A stretch of 21,862 nt of DNA from CAMCSH01 sp043748535 (GCA_043748535.1 JAYTMY010000058.1:1-21862), one strand, 5' to 3'. Counted from the first letter of the stretch, positions 1-7,902 are shown. Notes: generated by a model from the letters alone, not told the origin. Made by a program: numbers and translations.

Positions 1-1993
1 GTAACACCGAGGCGGGCGCGACGACCAGGCCGGGGGCCTTTTCTGAGCGCAGCAAGGGCTCCAGGGCGGACAGGGTTTGCAAGGTCTTGCCGAGGCCCAT
101 GTCGTCGGCGAGCAGCGCACCGACGCCGAGGGCGAGGCGGCTGCGGAGGAATTCGCTGCCTTGGATCTGGTAGGAGCGGAGGATGGCGAGCAGGGCCGCG
201 GGCGGCTCGGGGAGGGGGGCGATGACGCTGTCGCGCAGGCGCCGTGCGGTCTCTTTCGAATCGGCGCCGAGGGGTAAATCCGCGCCGATTTTCGCCAGCA
301 GATCGCCCGAGGCGGCGCGGCTGATCCGGCCGCCGCCGCTTTCCATACCGAGCTCGCTGAGCAGGCCGATGCGCTGCTCGACCGAGCCGAGCTCGAGGCG
401 CAGCCAGGAGCCGTCGCGTTGACGCAAGAGGCCGCTGCCCTTGCGCTTGAGCGACTCCAATTCCTCCGGCGAAATCTGTTGCCCGCCGGCGCTCCAGCGG
501 ACCTTGCAGTCGAGCCAGCCCGCGCCTTCGCGCAGGGAGATTTCGGGAGTGATTTCGAGGCCGTCGATGAGCGGCAACAGGTTGTCGCCGGCGACCTTGG
601 GGAACTCGTCGCTTTTGTGCCATCGAGCCAGGAATCGAACGACCAGCTCTTCATCCGCCGCGGCCTTCCACGAATCGGGTCCGGCGGGTTTGATCTTGAG
701 CTCGCTGGCGAAGCGGCGGACCGCCTCGACTCCTTGCGGATGCCGCACATTGAAGAAGCGGCCGTCGTGGTCGAGCGGCGGCAGGGCCTGGCCCTTGAGC
801 TGCGACTTCATTTCGAGGATCAATTCGGGTCCGCGCAAGGAGGCGTGCAGGCAGGCCTGGACGCCGTCGCGCAGGTGGCGGATCTGCGCTCCCCGCAAGA
901 GTTCGAGATTGCCTTCGAGCAGGACCGGAACCACTTGATTGAGTTTGCCGAGGGGGAAGCTCGGCGTCTTGCGAGCGAAGACTTCGCTGAGGGTGCTCCA
1001 CGACACTGGCGAGGTGAAGCGGACGGTGCCGCCGCCGAGCTCGCAGAGGGACTTTTCGCGGACGCTGGGATAGATGGTGAAGAAGTCGACGGCGTTGGCT
1101 TCGCTGGTGCCGATACGGCAGCGGAAATTGACTTGCGACTCTTCTCGTTCGAGTTCGAACCAGATGTCCGCCTCGAGCTTGCCGGCGACCGGTTTCTGGG
1201 TGGCGCGGTCGATGAATCGGTTGGGGAATTCGGCCCAGGCGCGGATCCATTCGTCGAAGGTGGTGCGCGGCACATGCAGGACATTGAGGTCGCCCTGGTA
1301 GTTTTCCGGGCGGGCCAGGGTCGGGAAGAGCCAGATGAGGAAACGGCGGTCGCGCTCGTCGAAGAAGTTGATGCGCTTGTCCCGAGCTTGGCGGCAGAAG
1401 GAGAGGAGGCGCTGCATCTTGACGATCTGGTTCTGACCGTTGGGCATCCGCACCATGAAGCGCAGGACGACATTGCCGATGCTGCCCTTGAGGTCGACTT
1501 CGGCGATCAGTTCCTGCGGCAGGACCTGTTCTTCTTCCTCTTGGCTCTCCTGGGAGCGCGCCAGCCCTCTGGCGCTGTCGCTGGTGCTCGCCTGGGAGCG
1601 CGCCAGCCCTCTGGCGCTGTTGGACTGCGCTTCTTCTGGCTCCTCGCGGCGCAAAGGAACGATTTGTTCATCCCGGCGTTCGCCGCCTTTTAAGCCCATT
1701 TCCCGGAGTTTGTTTTCGACCATTCCCGCGAGCATGAAGGCGTGGACGCAGGTGTCCTTGGGATAGCCGCAATTGCAGCGCCGCTGCCATTGGCCATCGC
1801 GCCAGTCCCAGCGGTTGCGGTGGTGGCCGTCGACGGTGAGCAGAATGCCATCGTCGTCCCAGAAGAAAGCGGTGACCTTGGTGGTCGAGCGCAGACGTTG
1901 CGCCAGGCCCGACATGGCGGGCGGGAAAAGCGGCGCGAGGCGACTGAGGCCGGGCCAGAAGGGCAGCCAGGCGGGCGGAGAGGGGAAGGACAT
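1..1993 (-). CDS. SWIM zinc finger SNF2-family helicase, N-terminal part (runs off window)
   Basis: This is a DNA-dependent ATPase of the SNF2 family, probably remodelling or translocating on nucleoprotein. Translating the minus strand from the ATG at 1993 gives an open frame to the window edge. A SWIM zinc motif lies at residues 73-84 (C73-x-C75 then C82-x-H84, sequence CNCGYPKDTCVH). A long linker domain follows, then the SNF2 entry motifs LRSYQIQGSEFL and ADDMGLGKT, with Walker A at about 630-637. The remaining helicase motifs must lie left of base 1. Residues about 125-149 contain a duplicated peptide SARGLARSQ with a 14-residue period, encoded by two copies of a dispersed palindromic repeat. 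SWIM plus SNF2 is a known bacterial architecture, but its cellular role is not established. The plus strand also has a 424-codon open frame here, which I treat as an antisense artefact. Confidence 0.9.
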   Translation of the reverse strand, partial: MSFPSPPAWLPFWPGLSRLAPLFPPAMSGLAQRLRSTTKVTAFFWDDDGILLTVDGHHRNRWDWRDGQWQRRCNCGYPKDTCVHAFMLAGMVENKLREMGLKGGERRDEQIVPLRREEPEEAQSNSARGLARSQASTSDSARGLARSQESQEEEEQVLPQELIAEVDLKGSIGNVVLRFMVRMPNGQNQIVKMQRLLSFCRQARDKRINFFDERDRRFLIWLFPTLARPENYQGDLNVLHVPRTTFDEWIRAWAEFPNRFIDRATQKPVAGKLEADIWFELEREESQVNFRCRIGTSEANAVDFFTIYPSVREKSLCELGGGTVRFTSPVSWSTLSEVFARKTPSFPLGKLNQVVPVLLEGNLELLRGAQIRHLRDGVQACLHASLRGPELILEMKSQLKGQALPPLDHDGRFFNVRHPQGVEAVRRFASELKIKPAGPDSWKAAADEELVVRFLARWHKSDEFPKVAGDNLLPLIDGLEITPEISLREGAGWLDCKVRWSAGGQQISPEELESLKRKGSGLLRQRDGSWLRLELGSVEQRIGLLSELGMESGGGRISRAASGDLLAKIGADLPLGADSKETARRLRDSVIAPLPEPPAALLAILRSYQIQGSEFLRSRLALGVGALLADDMGLGKTLQTLSALEPLLRSEKAPGLVVAPASVL
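1549..1620. repeat. Two tandem copies of a dispersed palindromic (REP-like) repeat inside the SNF2 gene
   Basis: The two 30-base copies, at 1549-1578 and 1591-1620, are identical. Each has a 7-bp stem GCGCCAG / CTGGCGC around a short CCCT loop, preceded by CTGGGAGC. They are 42 bp apart (start to start), an exact multiple of three, so the SNF2 reading frame is kept. A third, slightly diverged copy is intergenic at 4796-4821. Confidence 0.85.
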
Positions 1994-2151
1994 GTTTAAG
2001 CGCTCTGGGAATGGTGATGAGAGCCGGGAAAATACCCGGTGCGGCGGCTTTGGCGAGGCGAGGAAAATTTGCTGTCGGCATATATTCCGATCCGATTCAC
2101 CCCGAGGATTCCCGCATGCACCCCTCAACCTTCACCCTCTCCGAGTAAGCT

Positions 2152-2748
2152 ATGCCTAAAAAACCTAGTCGCGCCGCACGCAAAAATGAACAAGAGGAAA
2201 AGCTGGCCAAAATCCGCCATTTCCTCAAGCGTGAGTTGTGGAAACTGCCCTTTTACGGGGCGTGGAAATTCGACCACAAAAACTTCCTGACGCACCTGAT
2301 CCTCGCCCGCCGCGATGGAACCCGAATTCTCTACCTCAATCTGTATCTCGACTTCAAGGCCCGCGGCATCGTTGAAACCTTTTACGATGACGATCCTGAT
2401 GACGAATATTTGCTTTCCCTCATCGCAAAGTTTCCTTATCAGGAAATCAGCGAGAACGAGGCCGATTTTTTTCCTGCCCTCGCCTGTCAATACGCCGAAT
2501 CCTTCGGCATCCCTCCGTGCGAGAAATTCCGCTGCTTCGCCAAGATGTTTTCGCCCGATTTCTACACCACACCCTGCCTGGGCGAGGAGCAGTTTTGTGG
2601 CGATGCGGGCGTCCCGGTGTGGATCTGCCATCCCCAGTTCCCCGAGATGCCCAGCCCGCAGCAATGGGAATTGATCCGCGCTGCCGGTGGCCGCGTGGAT
2701 TCCTATCTACCTGAACACAATGCCCAAAATCCTCCTCTGGAGAAATAA
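2152..2748 (+). CDS. Protein of unknown function, first gene of a two-gene unit
   Basis: I do not recognise this 198-residue protein. It starts with a very basic stretch (MPKKPSRAARKNEQEEK) that may contact nucleic acid. A mixed alpha/beta body follows, rich in aromatics (KRELWKLPFYGAWKF, FPALACQYAESFGIPP), with an acidic loop YDDDPDDEY and several cysteines in the C-terminal half (PPCEKFRC, TPCLGEE, WICHPQ). No signal peptide or membrane segment is visible, so it is probably cytoplasmic. The second gene begins 3 nt after its stop, pointing to one transcript. It is divergent from the SNF2 gene. Codon use is typical bacterial and slightly less GC-biased than the neighbours. It is clearly coding in my view, but its function is open. 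Confidence 0.8.
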   Translation: MPKKPSRAARKNEQEEKLAKIRHFLKRELWKLPFYGAWKFDHKNFLTHLILARRDGTRILYLNLYLDFKARGIVETFYDDDPDDEYLLSLIAKFPYQEISENEADFFPALACQYAESFGIPPCEKFRCFAKMFSPDFYTTPCLGEEQFCGDAGVPVWICHPQFPEMPSPQQWELIRAAGGRVDSYLPEHNAQNPPLEK

Positions 2749-2751
2749 GCC

Positions 2752-3423
2752 ATGGCCAAAAAACTCTCGCGCGATCAGATTCAGAAACAGAAACAGGTGC
2801 AGCGCCGCAAGATGGAGCAGAGCCAGATCGAACGCCGCGGCCGCCTAGAGCAAGGTCAGGCCAGTCTCGAAGAATGGCTCGCCAATCCCGAGTGGCGCTA
2901 CGAAGAAGAGTCGGTCGAGGAGATGTACTTCGACCCCGATCAGCTCGAGGAAGGCGAAACTCCTGAGCGGGCCATCCATCGCCACGCCACTTGGCTCGCC
3001 CATGACTACTACGTCAACAAACGCGGTGTCCCAGTCGAGACCATCCAGTCCGATGTTGAAATTCAGCGCGAAATGATCGCCCTCTACTTGCTCTTCTCCA
3101 ATCTGCTCGGATCCCTCCGCTGCACCCCCGGCATTCTCATCCATCCGCAGCACGGTGTCTACCTCTACATCCAGGTGGTCATATCTCTGATGCGCTCGCC
3201 ACTCTGGACTCAACACAGCTTCCTCGACGCCGTTCCGCTCCTTCGCCGCTACTGGCAGGAATGCCCGAAGTTGTACCCAAAATTCGACCCCGAAGTCGCC
3301 GCCATGCACCTCCAAATTCTCGAGAAACCCGAAGCCTTGATGGCGGAAGTCGAGCAGTTGCTACCGATGATGAAAAAGGATCTTGAGTCCGCTACGGAAA
3401 CCACGGATCAACCCGGAAATTGA
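2752..3423 (+). CDS. Protein of unknown function, second gene of a two-gene unit
   Basis: This 223-residue protein is not recognised. The first 40 residues are a charged, Gln/Lys/Arg-rich likely coiled coil (MAKKLSRDQIQKQKQVQRR). An acidic stretch follows (about 45-72), then a helical region with HATWLAHDYYVNKRGVPVE and a hydrophobic segment around IALYLLFSNLLGSLRCTPG and GVYLYIQVVISLM that is too interrupted for a clear membrane span. GGAGA at about 2739-2743 lies at ribosome-binding distance. The N-terminus (MAKKLSRDQ) resembles that of the preceding protein (MPKKPSRAA), so the two may be distant paralogues or share a targeting element. A strong hairpin follows the stop codon. Confidence 0.8.
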   Translation: MAKKLSRDQIQKQKQVQRRKMEQSQIERRGRLEQGQASLEEWLANPEWRYEEESVEEMYFDPDQLEEGETPERAIHRHATWLAHDYYVNKRGVPVETIQSDVEIQREMIALYLLFSNLLGSLRCTPGILIHPQHGVYLYIQVVISLMRSPLWTQHSFLDAVPLLRRYWQECPKLYPKFDPEVAAMHLQILEKPEALMAEVEQLLPMMKKDLESATETTDQPGN

Positions 3424-3428
3424 AGGAA

Positions 3429-3466
3429 GCCAAGGGGGAAGGATCTCACGTCCTTCCCGGCTTGGC
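3429..3466. terminator. Bidirectional hairpin terminator between convergent genes
   Basis: GCCAAG (3429-3434) pairs with CTTGGC (3461-3466), and GGGAAGGA (3436-3443) pairs with TCCTTCCC (3451-3458), giving 14 bp with a small internal asymmetry and a 7-nt loop. The hairpin lies just after the stop of the 223-residue unknown protein. It overlaps the 3' end of the cfa-like gene, whose stop codon at 3446 falls in the loop. A modest T-rich stretch follows on the minus strand. It plausibly terminates transcription from both sides. Confidence 0.7.
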
Positions 3467-4705
3467 AAGAACGAGGTGGGCGCAGCCGATGCGGCGTTCG
3501 CGGAAAGCTCCTTCGCAATAGGCGAGGTAATAGCGCCACATGCGCAGGAATTCCGGATTGAATCGGCGCTCGATGTCGCCGGCGTGGCGCATCAGGCGGT
3601 GATGCCATTCCTTCAGGGTGTCAGCGTAATGCTCGGCATATTCGTCGAAGCCGGTGAGACGCAGGTCGCTGCGGTTCTTGACGCAGTCCATCATCCGCGC
3701 CACTGAAGGGATGGTGCAACCGGGGAAGATGTAGCGCTTGATGAAGTCGACATCCTTGCGGGCTTCGTCGTAGCGCTGGTCGGGGATAGTGATCGCTTGC
3801 AGCACGAAGAGGCCGTCGGGTTTGAGCAGGCGCGAGCAGTGATGGAAGTAGCCGGGTAGAAACTCGTGGCCGACCGCTTCGATCATCTCCACCGAAACCA
3901 ACTTATCAAAGCTCCCTTCGAGGTCGCGGTAATCCTTGAGCAGCACCGTTATTTTGTCGGCAAGACCCGCTGCCGCGATGCGCTCGCTCGCCAGCTTGAA
4001 CTGCTCCTGCGAGATGGTCGTGGTAGTGACGTGGCAGCCGAAGCGCGAGGCGGCGTGGATCGCCATCGCCCCCCAACCACTGCCGATCTCCAGCAGGTGG
4101 TCGGAGGGGCGGAGCTCGAGCTTTTTGCACAGGGTTTCCAGCTTGTGGAACTGTGCATCTTCGAGACTGGCGTCGGCCTTGGGATAGATCGCCATCGAGT
4201 ACATCATCGAGTCATCGAGGAAGAGTGCGAAGAAGTCGTTGCCGAGGTCGTAGTGGGCGCTGATGTTGCGGCGCGAGCCCTCGCGGGTGTTGCGGTCGAG
4301 CCAGTGCAGGCCACGCAGGAAAGGACGGGCGAACTGACGCAAACCGCCATCGAGGCCTTCGATCACCTGCCAATTGCGGCTCAGGAGAGCGATCAAGGCC
4401 GCCAGATCCGGGCTGTCCCAATCGCCCCGCATCCAGGCTTCGCCGGCGCCGATCGAGCCGCCGAGAACCATGTCCGACCAGGTTTGCGCATGCCGCACAA
4501 TCAAGCGCGCTTGCAGCTCGGCATCCGCTTGACCGAAACGCCTCTCCGCACCCGCCTCCTCGATCACCAGGCATCCTTGATCCATCAAGGCGAATTGCTT
4601 CAGCACCAAGGAGCGGGCGGTGCCATCGCCGAGGCGCATGAGGCGGTTGACCGAGAAGCGTCGGGTCGGCAGGGCGGCGGCTGGGCTGGCAGTGGCTGAA
4701 CTCAT
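3446..4705 (-). CDS. cfa: Cyclopropane-fatty-acyl-phospholipid synthase family methyltransferase
   Basis: An S-adenosylmethionine-dependent enzyme that acts on unsaturated acyl chains of membrane phospholipids. Family members add a methylene bridge, or a methyl branch in the UfaM-type enzymes of furan fatty acid synthesis. At 419 residues it has normal family length. The SAM-binding motif is LLEIGSGWGAMAIHAA, preceded by SAHYDLGNDFFALFLD and MMYSMAIYPKADASLEDAQ. Further family signatures are VTTTTISQEQ, VSVEMIEAVGHEFLPGYF and KRYIFPGC. AGGAGAT just upstream supports the start at 4705. It is the last gene of the minus-strand island, and a candidate ECF promoter lies about 29 nt upstream of the ATG. 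Whether it makes a cyclopropane or a methylated chain cannot be told from sequence alone. Confidence 0.93.
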   Translation of the reverse strand: MSSATASPAAALPTRRFSVNRLMRLGDGTARSLVLKQFALMDQGCLVIEEAGAERRFGQADAELQARLIVRHAQTWSDMVLGGSIGAGEAWMRGDWDSPDLAALIALLSRNWQVIEGLDGGLRQFARPFLRGLHWLDRNTREGSRRNISAHYDLGNDFFALFLDDSMMYSMAIYPKADASLEDAQFHKLETLCKKLELRPSDHLLEIGSGWGAMAIHAASRFGCHVTTTTISQEQFKLASERIAAAGLADKITVLLKDYRDLEGSFDKLVSVEMIEAVGHEFLPGYFHHCSRLLKPDGLFVLQAITIPDQRYDEARKDVDFIKRYIFPGCTIPSVARMMDCVKNRSDLRLTGFDEYAEHYADTLKEWHHRLMRHAGDIERRFNPEFLRMWRYYLAYCEGAFRERRIGCAHLVLAKPGRT

Positions 4706-4740
4706 GAAGAATCTCCTGGATTTGATCGCTGTCTGAGCAC

Positions 4741-4768
4741 GATACGGAGGCCAAAGGACAGCCTTACA
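4741..4768 (-). promoter_or_regulatory. Candidate ECF sigma promoter of the cfa-like gene
   Basis: On the minus strand, TGTAAGG (4768-4762) is followed by a 15-nt spacer and CGTATC (4746-4741). The predicted start of transcription lies about 30 nt before the cfa ATG. The same bipartite motif recurs in front of the SDR, photolyase and DUF2878 genes. Confidence 0.65.
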
Positions 4769-4795
4769 GGAATTTTTTGTGGACCAGCCATTAAG

Positions 4796-4821
4796 CCTGG
4801 GAGCGCGCCAGTCCTCTGGCG
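4796..4821. repeat. Dispersed palindromic (REP-like) repeat, third copy
   Basis: CCTGGGAGCGCGCCAG, then TCCT, then CTGGCG matches the two copies at 1549-1620 with one change in the loop. It lies between the DUF1365 gene and the cfa-like gene, upstream of the candidate cfa promoter. Confidence 0.8.
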
Positions 4822-4889
4822 TTCTTTGGTTTAAATGAGCAGCCTAAGGGCGGCAGGGGAGTGCCGCGCTCTCAGGATCAACACAACGC

Positions 4890-5633
4890 TCACGGATGAT
4901 CATAAAACTTAAAGCCCCGGCACCACAAAATCGCCGCCTGCAGGTAGATGCCGAAGGCGGCGCGAAGCGACATCAGGGGATGGCGGATCGCCGCCCAAGC
5001 CTGGGTCCAGCGACTGGCCGGAGTCAAGGTCAGATCCATTGTCACGTTGAAGACGCAGGCGCCATCCTGGTAGTTGCGCATGTGGATCTGGATGTGATCC
5101 TGACGCAGACGCAGCGACCACTCGTATTCCTGGCCCATCGGCTGAAAGGGCGAGATGTGGAAGGCCTTGGTGAAACGGGAATGAACCCGGTTGCCGCTGT
5201 CATCAAAAGGCAGGCAATAGCTGTGGCGCTCGTCCCAAGGGGTGTTGGTGATCTCAGCCAGCAGAAAACGCGCCCGGCCTTCAGCATCGAGGACGATGTA
5301 GAAGCTCACCGGATTGAAGCCGTAACCGAGTGAGGCCGGCATGGTGAGAAGAAAGACCTGCGCCTTTGCGGGAACCGCAAAACCAAGCTCGCGAACACGG
5401 TGTAAAACCGCCTCCTTCAGATCGCCCACGCGCTGGCCATCGGCATCGGCGAGATAGTCGCGCCGACGCAAGGAACAGACGCTCCACGAAGTCCCGGCGA
5501 TCGGCGGCACCGAGAACATCTCGCCAATCTGCTCGACATCGACCAAACTCATGGTCATGGCGTAGCTGAAGCGCCGGGGACGCGCTCCCAAGCGGACATG
5601 ACGGACGCGACCGTGGGCGATGGAGTTGAGCAT
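4890..5633 (-). CDS. DUF1365 family protein
   Basis: A 247-residue protein of the DUF1365 family, which is habitually found beside COG2907 flavoproteins and Cfa-like methyltransferases. No biochemical activity is firmly assigned. Family signatures are visible: an N-terminal HGRVRHVRLGARPRRFSYAM, then FLLTMPASLGYGFNPVSFYIV, and EITNTPWDERHSYCLPF. There is no signal peptide. It lies between the COG2907 flavoprotein gene (87 nt upstream) and the cfa-like gene (184 nt downstream), which suggests work on the same acyl chains. No clear Shine-Dalgarno sequence precedes the start at 5633; instead a 7-bp tandem array sits there. I see no ECF-type promoter of its own, so it probably relies on readthrough from the SDR promoter. 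Confidence 0.9.
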   Translation of the reverse strand: MLNSIAHGRVRHVRLGARPRRFSYAMTMSLVDVEQIGEMFSVPPIAGTSWSVCSLRRRDYLADADGQRVGDLKEAVLHRVRELGFAVPAKAQVFLLTMPASLGYGFNPVSFYIVLDAEGRARFLLAEITNTPWDERHSYCLPFDDSGNRVHSRFTKAFHISPFQPMGQEYEWSLRLRQDHIQIHMRNYQDGACVFNVTMDLTLTPASRWTQAWAAIRHPLMSLRAAFGIYLQAAILWCRGFKFYDHP

Positions 5634-5640
5634 GGAATGA

Positions 5641-5668
5641 GTTTAAAGTTTAAGGTTTAAAGTTGAGG
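5641..5668. repeat. 7-bp tandem array upstream of the DUF1365 start
   Basis: Four units of GTTTAAA / GTTTAAG / GTTTAAA / GTTGAGG. The array begins 8 bases before the start codon of the minus-strand DUF1365 gene and fills the place where a ribosome-binding site would be expected. Confidence 0.7.
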
Positions 5669-5687
5669 ATGCTGGTTGAAGATCAGG

Positions 5688-5704
5688 CCGATCCGACCGA
5701 TCGG
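5688..5704. terminator. Short hairpin after the COG2907 gene
   Basis: CCGATC (5688-5693) and GATCGG (5699-5704) form a 6-bp stem with a 5-nt loop, 17 bases past the COG2907 stop. There is no T-run, so it may only slow polymerase or protect an RNA end. Confidence 0.35.
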
Positions 5705-5720
5705 ACTGAGGTTTGAGGGC

Positions 5721-6986
5721 TTAAGACAATACCTGCTCAGCCGCCCGTTCCCCGCTCATGCAGCCGTCCTCGTGGAAGCCGAAGCGCCAGTAGGCGCCGG
5801 CGTAGTGGATGCCGGCGGGACCGGAGATCTCGCTCCAGCGTTCCTGGGCGCGGATGCCGGCGAGGGTGAAGACGGGGTGGTGGTATTCGATCTTACGGAT
5901 GATCTTGGTCGGGTCGATGGCGGCGCTGTTGTTGAGCGTTACCAACCAAGTTTCGTCGCTGGGCAGGCTCTGCAAGATGTTCATGTTGTAGGTCAGGGCG
6001 ACCGGGCCTTCGGTCGGACGCTCGGCGGCGAGGACGTGGTAGTTCCAGGCGGCCCAGGCGAGGCGGCGCTTCGGCATCAACGAGGCGTCGCGGTGCAGCA
6101 CCGCTTCGTTGCGCTGGTAGGGCAGGGCGCCGAGGATGTCGCGCTCGAGCGGCGTCGCATGCTCGCCCCAGAGCTTGAGCGCTTCGTCGCTGTGGCAGGC
6201 GATGACAACGCCGTCGTAGGTTTCTACGCCGCTCTTGGAAGTGACTTCGACGCCGCCTTCCGGCAGGCGACGCAGGGAGATCACCGGGTCGGCGAGACGG
6301 AAAACACCGTCGCCGAGTGCTGCGCGGATCTTGTCGACATAGCTACGCGAGCCGCCCTTCACCACTCGCCAGGTCGGACGTTTGTCGACCGACAGCATGC
6401 CGTGGTTGGCGCAGAAACGCAGGTAGAAACGCAGCGGCATCTTCAGCACATCGCTGGGCGAGGCGGACCAGATGGCGGCGGTGATCGGCAGGATGTATTT
6501 GTCGACGCAGAGCTGCGAAAACTCATGCTTGGCAATGAAGTCGCCGAGGGTGTCGGCAGCGTCGACGGGAGAGCTCTTCAGCCACTCTGTGCCTTCGCGG
6601 TTAAAGCGGAGGATGTCGCGCACCATGCGCCAGAAGGACGGCTTGAGCAGGTTGCGGCGTTGGGCGAAAAGGGTATTGAGCGAGGTGCCGTTGTATTCGA
6701 GCCCGCTGCGCTCGCACTTCACCGCGAAGCTCATGTCGGAGGGTTGCGACTCGACTCCGAGCTCGTTGAGCAAGGCAATGAAGCGCGGATAGGTCCAGTC
6801 GTTGAAGACGATGAAGCCCGAATCGATGGCGAGCTGCTTGCCGGTCGCATCGGGAATGGCGTGAGTATGGGTGTGGCCGCCGAGGCGCTCCTGCGCTTCG
6901 TAGACGCTGACGCGGCACTTGTCTTTTAGGCGCCAGGCGGCGCTGAGCCCGGAGATGCCGGAACCGATGATGGCGATGTTTTTCAT
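5721..6986 (-). CDS. COG2907-type FAD/NAD-binding amine-oxidase-like flavoprotein
   Basis: A predicted FAD-dependent oxidoreductase of 421 residues with an N-terminal dinucleotide fold: IAIIGSGISGLSAAW (Gly8-x-Gly10-x-x-Gly13), then VYEAQERLGGHTHTH. Family signatures IDSGFIVFNDWTYPRF and a C-terminal GIHYAGAYWRFGFHEDGCMSG are present. Members sit next to Cfa-like and DUF1365 genes. In Rhodobacter sphaeroides, genes of this neighbourhood type take part in desaturating or oxidising methylated acyl chains on the way to furan fatty acids, so an acyl-chain oxidoreductase role is a reasonable inference. The start at 6986 has no obvious Shine-Dalgarno and is preceded by tandem repeats. It probably belongs to the minus-strand operon led by the sigma or SDR gene. 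Confidence 0.93.
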   Translation of the reverse strand: MKNIAIIGSGISGLSAAWRLKDKCRVSVYEAQERLGGHTHTHAIPDATGKQLAIDSGFIVFNDWTYPRFIALLNELGVESQPSDMSFAVKCERSGLEYNGTSLNTLFAQRRNLLKPSFWRMVRDILRFNREGTEWLKSSPVDAADTLGDFIAKHEFSQLCVDKYILPITAAIWSASPSDVLKMPLRFYLRFCANHGMLSVDKRPTWRVVKGGSRSYVDKIRAALGDGVFRLADPVISLRRLPEGGVEVTSKSGVETYDGVVIACHSDEALKLWGEHATPLERDILGALPYQRNEAVLHRDASLMPKRRLAWAAWNYHVLAAERPTEGPVALTYNMNILQSLPSDETWLVTLNNSAAIDPTKIIRKIEYHHPVFTLAGIRAQERWSEISGPAGIHYAGAYWRFGFHEDGCMSGERAAEQVLS

Positions 6987-6996
6987 GAGGGAAGTG

Positions 6997-7092
6997 GGTT
7001 ACGGGGTAAAGGGGTAAAGAGGTTACGGGGTAAAGGGTCAGAGGTCAGAGGTCAGAGGTCAGAGTTCAGAGGTCAGAGGTCAGAGGTCAGGA
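6997..7092. repeat. Compound tandem repeat upstream of the COG2907 gene
   Basis: 6997-7036 consists of iterated TTACGGGGTAAAGG / GGTAAAGAGG units. 7037-7092 is about eight units of the 7-mer GTCAGAG, one with a T for G change. It lies between the SDR stop and the COG2907 start and contains no coding potential. Confidence 0.85.
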
Positions 7093-7116
7093 GTCGGAAG
7101 TCCCTGATTCCTAGGT

Positions 7117-7878
7117 CTATGACTTCACCAGTTTTGCGGAGATCGCATCCTGGAGGCTTTGAGGCAGGCAAGAAAGAAGCCTGAGCGACCAGATGAAGCG
7201 ACGGGGGAAATCAATCTCGCTGCGGCCTTTGCGGAGACCGCAATCGATGCGCTCCGCCGCGTCCTCGGCTTCGAGGGCGAAAGGCATCGGGAAGTCGTTT
7301 TTCGCGGTCAGCGGCGTGTGAACGAAACCGGGATGGATGAGGCAGACCTGAAGTCCTTCGGCGGCGAGGTCGGCGCGCAGGGCCCGGCCAAAGGCGGTCA
7401 TTGCCGCTTTCGATGCGCAATAAGCGGAGGCGCGGGGGAAGGCGAACCACGGGGCGCAGGAACTGACCAGGATGATCCGGCTGGCGACTCCTTGGCGCAA
7501 GAGCGGCAGAACCTCGGCTAGGCCATCGGTGAGACTGAGGAAGTTGACCTCCATCATATCGCGATAGATGGCGGCCCGGTAGTCGCGTCCGTCGACATAC
7601 TGGCAGTCACCGGCGCAATGGATGAAATCATCGATGCCGCCGCCGCCCCACAAGGAGGCCCGTTGGGCGGCGTTGCGCCATGCCAAGGGGTCGCGGATAT
7701 CAAAAGGCAAAGCGGCACATTCGGGACGGCCGGAGGCAAGGCGGTCTAGCGCCTCCTTGTTGCGTCCGGAGAACAAGACCTTGGCGCCTTCTTTTGCCAG
7801 GCGTTCCGCCACCGCCGCGCCGATGCCTGAGCTCGCCCCTGTCACCCACACCCTGCGTCCCAGCCATTCGCGTTTCAT
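7117..7878 (-). CDS. SDR family NAD(P)-dependent oxidoreductase
   Basis: A classical short-chain dehydrogenase/reductase of 253 residues. The cofactor motif is WVTGASSGIGAAVAE (TGxxxGIG) near the N-terminus. CAGD takes the place of the NNAG motif, the catalytic serine lies in LVSSCAPW, and the catalytic Tyr and Lys lie in AYCASKA. A PG motif (IHPGFVHTPL) follows. AGGAGAT upstream supports the start at 7878. It sits between the anti-sigma gene and the COG2907 gene, and a candidate ECF promoter ends about 25 nt before its ATG, so it may lead its own transcript through the three downstream genes. The substrate is unknown; context suggests a lipid-derived carbonyl or alcohol. Confidence 0.93.
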   Translation of the reverse strand: MKREWLGRRVWVTGASSGIGAAVAERLAKEGAKVLFSGRNKEALDRLASGRPECAALPFDIRDPLAWRNAAQRASLWGGGGIDDFIHCAGDCQYVDGRDYRAAIYRDMMEVNFLSLTDGLAEVLPLLRQGVASRIILVSSCAPWFAFPRASAYCASKAAMTAFGRALRADLAAEGLQVCLIHPGFVHTPLTAKNDFPMPFALEAEDAAERIDCGLRKGRSEIDFPRRFIWSLRLLSCLPQSLQDAISAKLVKS

Positions 7879-7902
7879 ACTTATCTCCTGATTGATGGAT
7901 AT

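Noticed and set aside
419..1693. A 424-codon open frame on the plus strand opposite the SNF2 gene
   Set aside because: The minus strand in codon register encodes clear SWIM and SNF2 motifs. The plus frame is the exact codon-register antisense of GC-rich codons and has no recognisable domain.
3866..4699. A 277-codon plus-strand frame opposite the cfa-like gene
   Set aside because: The minus strand encodes a full-length methyltransferase; the antisense frame is an artefact of codon bias.
5581..5591. CGCGCTCCCA as a fourth copy of the dispersed palindrome
   Set aside because: Only the flank matches, the stem is missing, and the bases encode the conserved DUF1365 N-terminus.
5676..6929. A 417-codon plus-strand frame opposite the COG2907 gene
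   Set aside because: The flavoprotein on the minus strand has all family motifs; the opposite frame has none.
7037..7092. GTCAGAG repeats considered as a CRISPR remnant
   Set aside because: The units are 7 bp and directly adjacent with no spacers, so this is a simple tandem array.
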